From: Anaerolineae bacterium
Lineage (GTDB): Bacteria > Chloroflexota > Anaerolineae > JACIWR01
Direction of reading: 5' to 3'
DNA: 6,696 nt
NCBI GenBank assembly: GCA_021162125.1
Contig: JAGGZG010000319.1
Location: 1-6,696 of the forward strand
Below, one piece after another: positions 5,491 through 6,696 of this stretch (position 1 is the stretch's first letter; each line of letters starts with the position of its first letter). Both the position numbers and the translations under genes were made by a program. The notes under the pieces were generated by a model that was not told where the DNA came from, did no database searches, and saw only the letters and a program-made list of their open reading frames with translations.

Positions 5491-5497
5491 AAGGAGG
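5491..5497 (+). promoter_or_regulatory. Ribosome binding site, AAGGAGG
   Basis: A strong AAGGAGG ends 8 nt before the ATG at 5506 and follows directly after the last repeat fragment. It rules out the upstream in-frame start at 5479, which precedes it. Confidence 0.85.
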
Positions 5498-5505
5498 GTG
5501 GGGTT

Positions 5506-6414
5506 ATGAAAACCTCATACGGATTTACCAGCGTGTTGGTAATCGCCCTGCTGATGGCCCTCGCGCAGTGTTCGTGTTGTGGGAACGGCCCGGCAACGCC
5601 CACGTCGCCGACGACGAAGATCACGACCCGTTCATTCAGTGGAGGGAACGTCACTCTCAAAGGAGACGAGGAACAGCTCAACAAAATCGCCGACGTGGAA
5701 CTGATTCCAGAAGGTGACGCCCGCTATCCCAAACCCCAGGACATCTCTGGGAACGTCACCGACATCCTCCGCGTCTTCGAGATCAAGCTCAAACCAGGGG
5801 TAAAGTCGGTAGCACCACCCACAATCACGATCAAGGACATCCACATTGGACAGAAGGGCGTGCAGCTCAAGAACCAGGGACTGGCGAATCGCGACCTGCC
5901 CATCCATCGTTTCGAGCCATCCACCAAAACCTGGCCCCAGGCCGGCGTGGCCAAGTTGAAGACCGATCCCGAATGGGCCGACGGTGAAATATGGAGCGCC
6001 AGCCTGCTGGCCATCGTCTCCACGGCCCCGGTGGGGGTACCGACTCAGCCTCCTTTGGAGGACCTGGAGGCGAGAGTTTACGAAAGCGTGAAACAGATCA
6101 TCGCCAACGAGGACCCTACAACCGTCTTCATCGTTTGGGGATCTGAGGCATCGCCCTATGGCGAGGTCACCGAATTGACCAGGGCCAGTTTCGAAGAGCA
6201 GGGGGTGGAGGCCGCCCAGGAGTTCATTCCTGACGTGTCTATAGTGCGAGAAAGGTTAGCGGTTGCCGGGGATGCTGGCGAGCTGCCGGATTGCATCGTC
6301 TTGATCGGGGTGAGCGGTAACGCGGACTCTCTTCAAGACACCATAGTTGAATTCAAGCGCAGCCTGTACGTTTATAACGAAGAGTCGGGCTATCTGGAGA
6401 AGCGAGCACCATGA
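5506..6414 (+). CDS. Exported protein of unknown function, possible lipoprotein
   Basis: I do not recognise the family of this 302-residue protein. Residues 1-21 form a signal sequence (Lys2, then hydrophobic FTSVLVIALLMALA) ending at Cys22 in LAQCSCCGNG. Gln at -1 is not a standard lipobox residue, so lipid attachment at Cys22 is possible but unproven. A Thr/Pro/Ser-rich linker (about 28-40) follows. Residues 45-175 look beta-rich and end in IHRFEPSTKTW (133-143) and WSASLLAIVST (163-173). That pattern resembles the closing part of extracellular beta-sandwich domains, where 'rydp..W' precedes a 'faiv' strand. The C-terminal part (185-302) looks alpha/beta, starting with a helix around EDLEARVYESVKQII and strands such as TTVFIVWG and DCIVLIGVSG. 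A strong ribosome site sets the start. The gene ends 3 nt before a repeat element. It is probably unrelated in function to the upstream enzymes. Confidence 0.75.
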   Translation: MKTSYGFTSVLVIALLMALAQCSCCGNGPATPTSPTTKITTRSFSGGNVTLKGDEEQLNKIADVELIPEGDARYPKPQDISGNVTDILRVFEIKLKPGVKSVAPPTITIKDIHIGQKGVQLKNQGLANRDLPIHRFEPSTKTWPQAGVAKLKTDPEWADGEIWSASLLAIVSTAPVGVPTQPPLEDLEARVYESVKQIIANEDPTTVFIVWGSEASPYGEVTELTRASFEEQGVEAAQEFIPDVSIVRERLAVAGDAGELPDCIVLIGVSGNADSLQDTIVEFKRSLYVYNEESGYLEKRAP

Positions 6415-6417
6415 GTC

Positions 6418-6502
6418 GCACCGCCGTGAACAGGCGGTGCTGGGTGACTTTCCACATTGAAGGACATATCCAGCACCGGCTCTTCAGGCCAGTGCGGTCT
6501 TG
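6418..6502. repeat. Second copy of the 85-bp hairpin element, loop flipped
   Basis: This copy is collinear with 1905-1989 without indels. It begins with the stem GCACCGCC (6418-6425)/GGCGGTGC (6433-6440) around the loop GTGAACA, which is the reverse complement of the loop at 1913-1919. The spacer CTGGGTGACTTTCCACATTG and one diverged 43-nt unit follow. In that unit GCACCGGC/GCCAGTGC (6473-6480 with 6488-6495) has one broken pair. Outside the loop, 72 of 78 positions match the first copy. The element starts 3 nt after the stop of the exported-protein gene. Confidence 0.9.
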
Positions 6503-6542
6503 GCTCAACCGAGATGAAACACACCCAAATGAAATGGCTGGC

Positions 6543-6696
6543 ATGAAAATCCCCCAGCGAACTTATATCTTCGTTCTCTTGCTCGCGGCTCTTTTGCTAT
6601 GGCCCTCCGGCACGACGGCACAGGGACCCCAGAGATGGCAGCCTTTCCACGCGGTGCAGAACCTGGACATCTCCGACGTGCGGGCCATTGGCGAGA
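6543..6696 (+). CDS. Secreted protein, 5' fragment (cut by window end)
   Basis: Fifty-one codons are visible. MKIPQRTYIFVLLLAALLLW is a clear signal peptide: a basic start, then a hydrophobic core at 8-20. A likely signal peptidase I site follows GTTA at residue 26. The mature start, QGPQRWQPFHAVQNLDISDV, ends in RAIGE at the edge. 'DVRAI-E' is reminiscent of the repeats of two-component-regulator-type beta-propellers ('NDVRAIAED'), but far too little is visible to call a family. The start is uncertain because there is no convincing Shine-Dalgarno sequence at 6543 or at the in-frame ATG at 6534. The same frame is open back to an ATG at 6411 that overlaps the previous stop (ATGA) and has GGAGA 10 nt upstream. 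Using that start would add 44 residues translated from the repeat ahead of the signal peptide, which is unlikely for an exported protein. Confidence 0.7.
   Translation, partial: MKIPQRTYIFVLLLAALLLWPSGTTAQGPQRWQPFHAVQNLDISDVRAIGE

Overview
The window is 6.7 kb of GC-rich bacterial DNA. All six complete genes, plus one gene cut by the right edge, lie on the + strand. There is no rRNA, tRNA, transposase or CRISPR array, and no taxonomic marker gene. The intergenic palindromes (for example the CTTCGACT...GCTCAG and GTAGCCCGGACGT types) resemble repeats I associate with Chloroflexota/Anaerolineae-like genomes. That assignment is an impression and not a demonstration.

Layout. 1-139 is a leader with two strong hairpins. 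140-1882 encodes a thiamine-diphosphate enzyme of the acetolactate-synthase superfamily. 1883-2092 holds a hairpin followed by three 43-nt tandem repeats, each containing an identical hairpin. 2093-2539 encodes a SRPBCC (START/polyketide-cyclase fold) protein and 2571-3587 a zinc-dependent medium-chain dehydrogenase. 3588-4036 is a gene-free stretch packed with palindromic dispersed repeats. 4037-4465 (SCP2 sterol-carrier domain) and 4474-5355 (short-chain dehydrogenase) form a tight pair. 5356-5505 carries a second direct-repeat/hairpin family. 5506-6414 encodes an unrecognised exported, possibly lipid-anchored protein. 6415-6542 carries another copy of the hairpin element from 1905, and a secreted protein begins at about 6543.

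How the genes may work together. The first five genes are soluble: a ThDP carboligase/lyase/decarboxylase-type enzyme, two putative hydrophobic-ligand binders (SRPBCC and SCP2) and two NAD(P)-dependent oxidoreductases. No ilvN or ilvC lies nearby, so the ThDP enzyme need not be the branched-chain biosynthetic one. A small catabolic or modification pathway on a hydrophobic or 2-oxo/2-hydroxy substrate is a reasonable inference, but no substrate can be read from the sequence. The last two genes are exported and probably unrelated.

The most unusual content is non-coding. Every large intergenic space is filled by palindromes that begin at or very near a stop codon. Two copies of an 85-bp element, 4.5 kb apart, are collinear and about 92% identical outside a 7-nt hairpin loop, yet that loop is exactly reverse-complemented between them. 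A repeat supplies the stop codon of the short-chain dehydrogenase, and another stays open in frame with the following secreted-protein gene.
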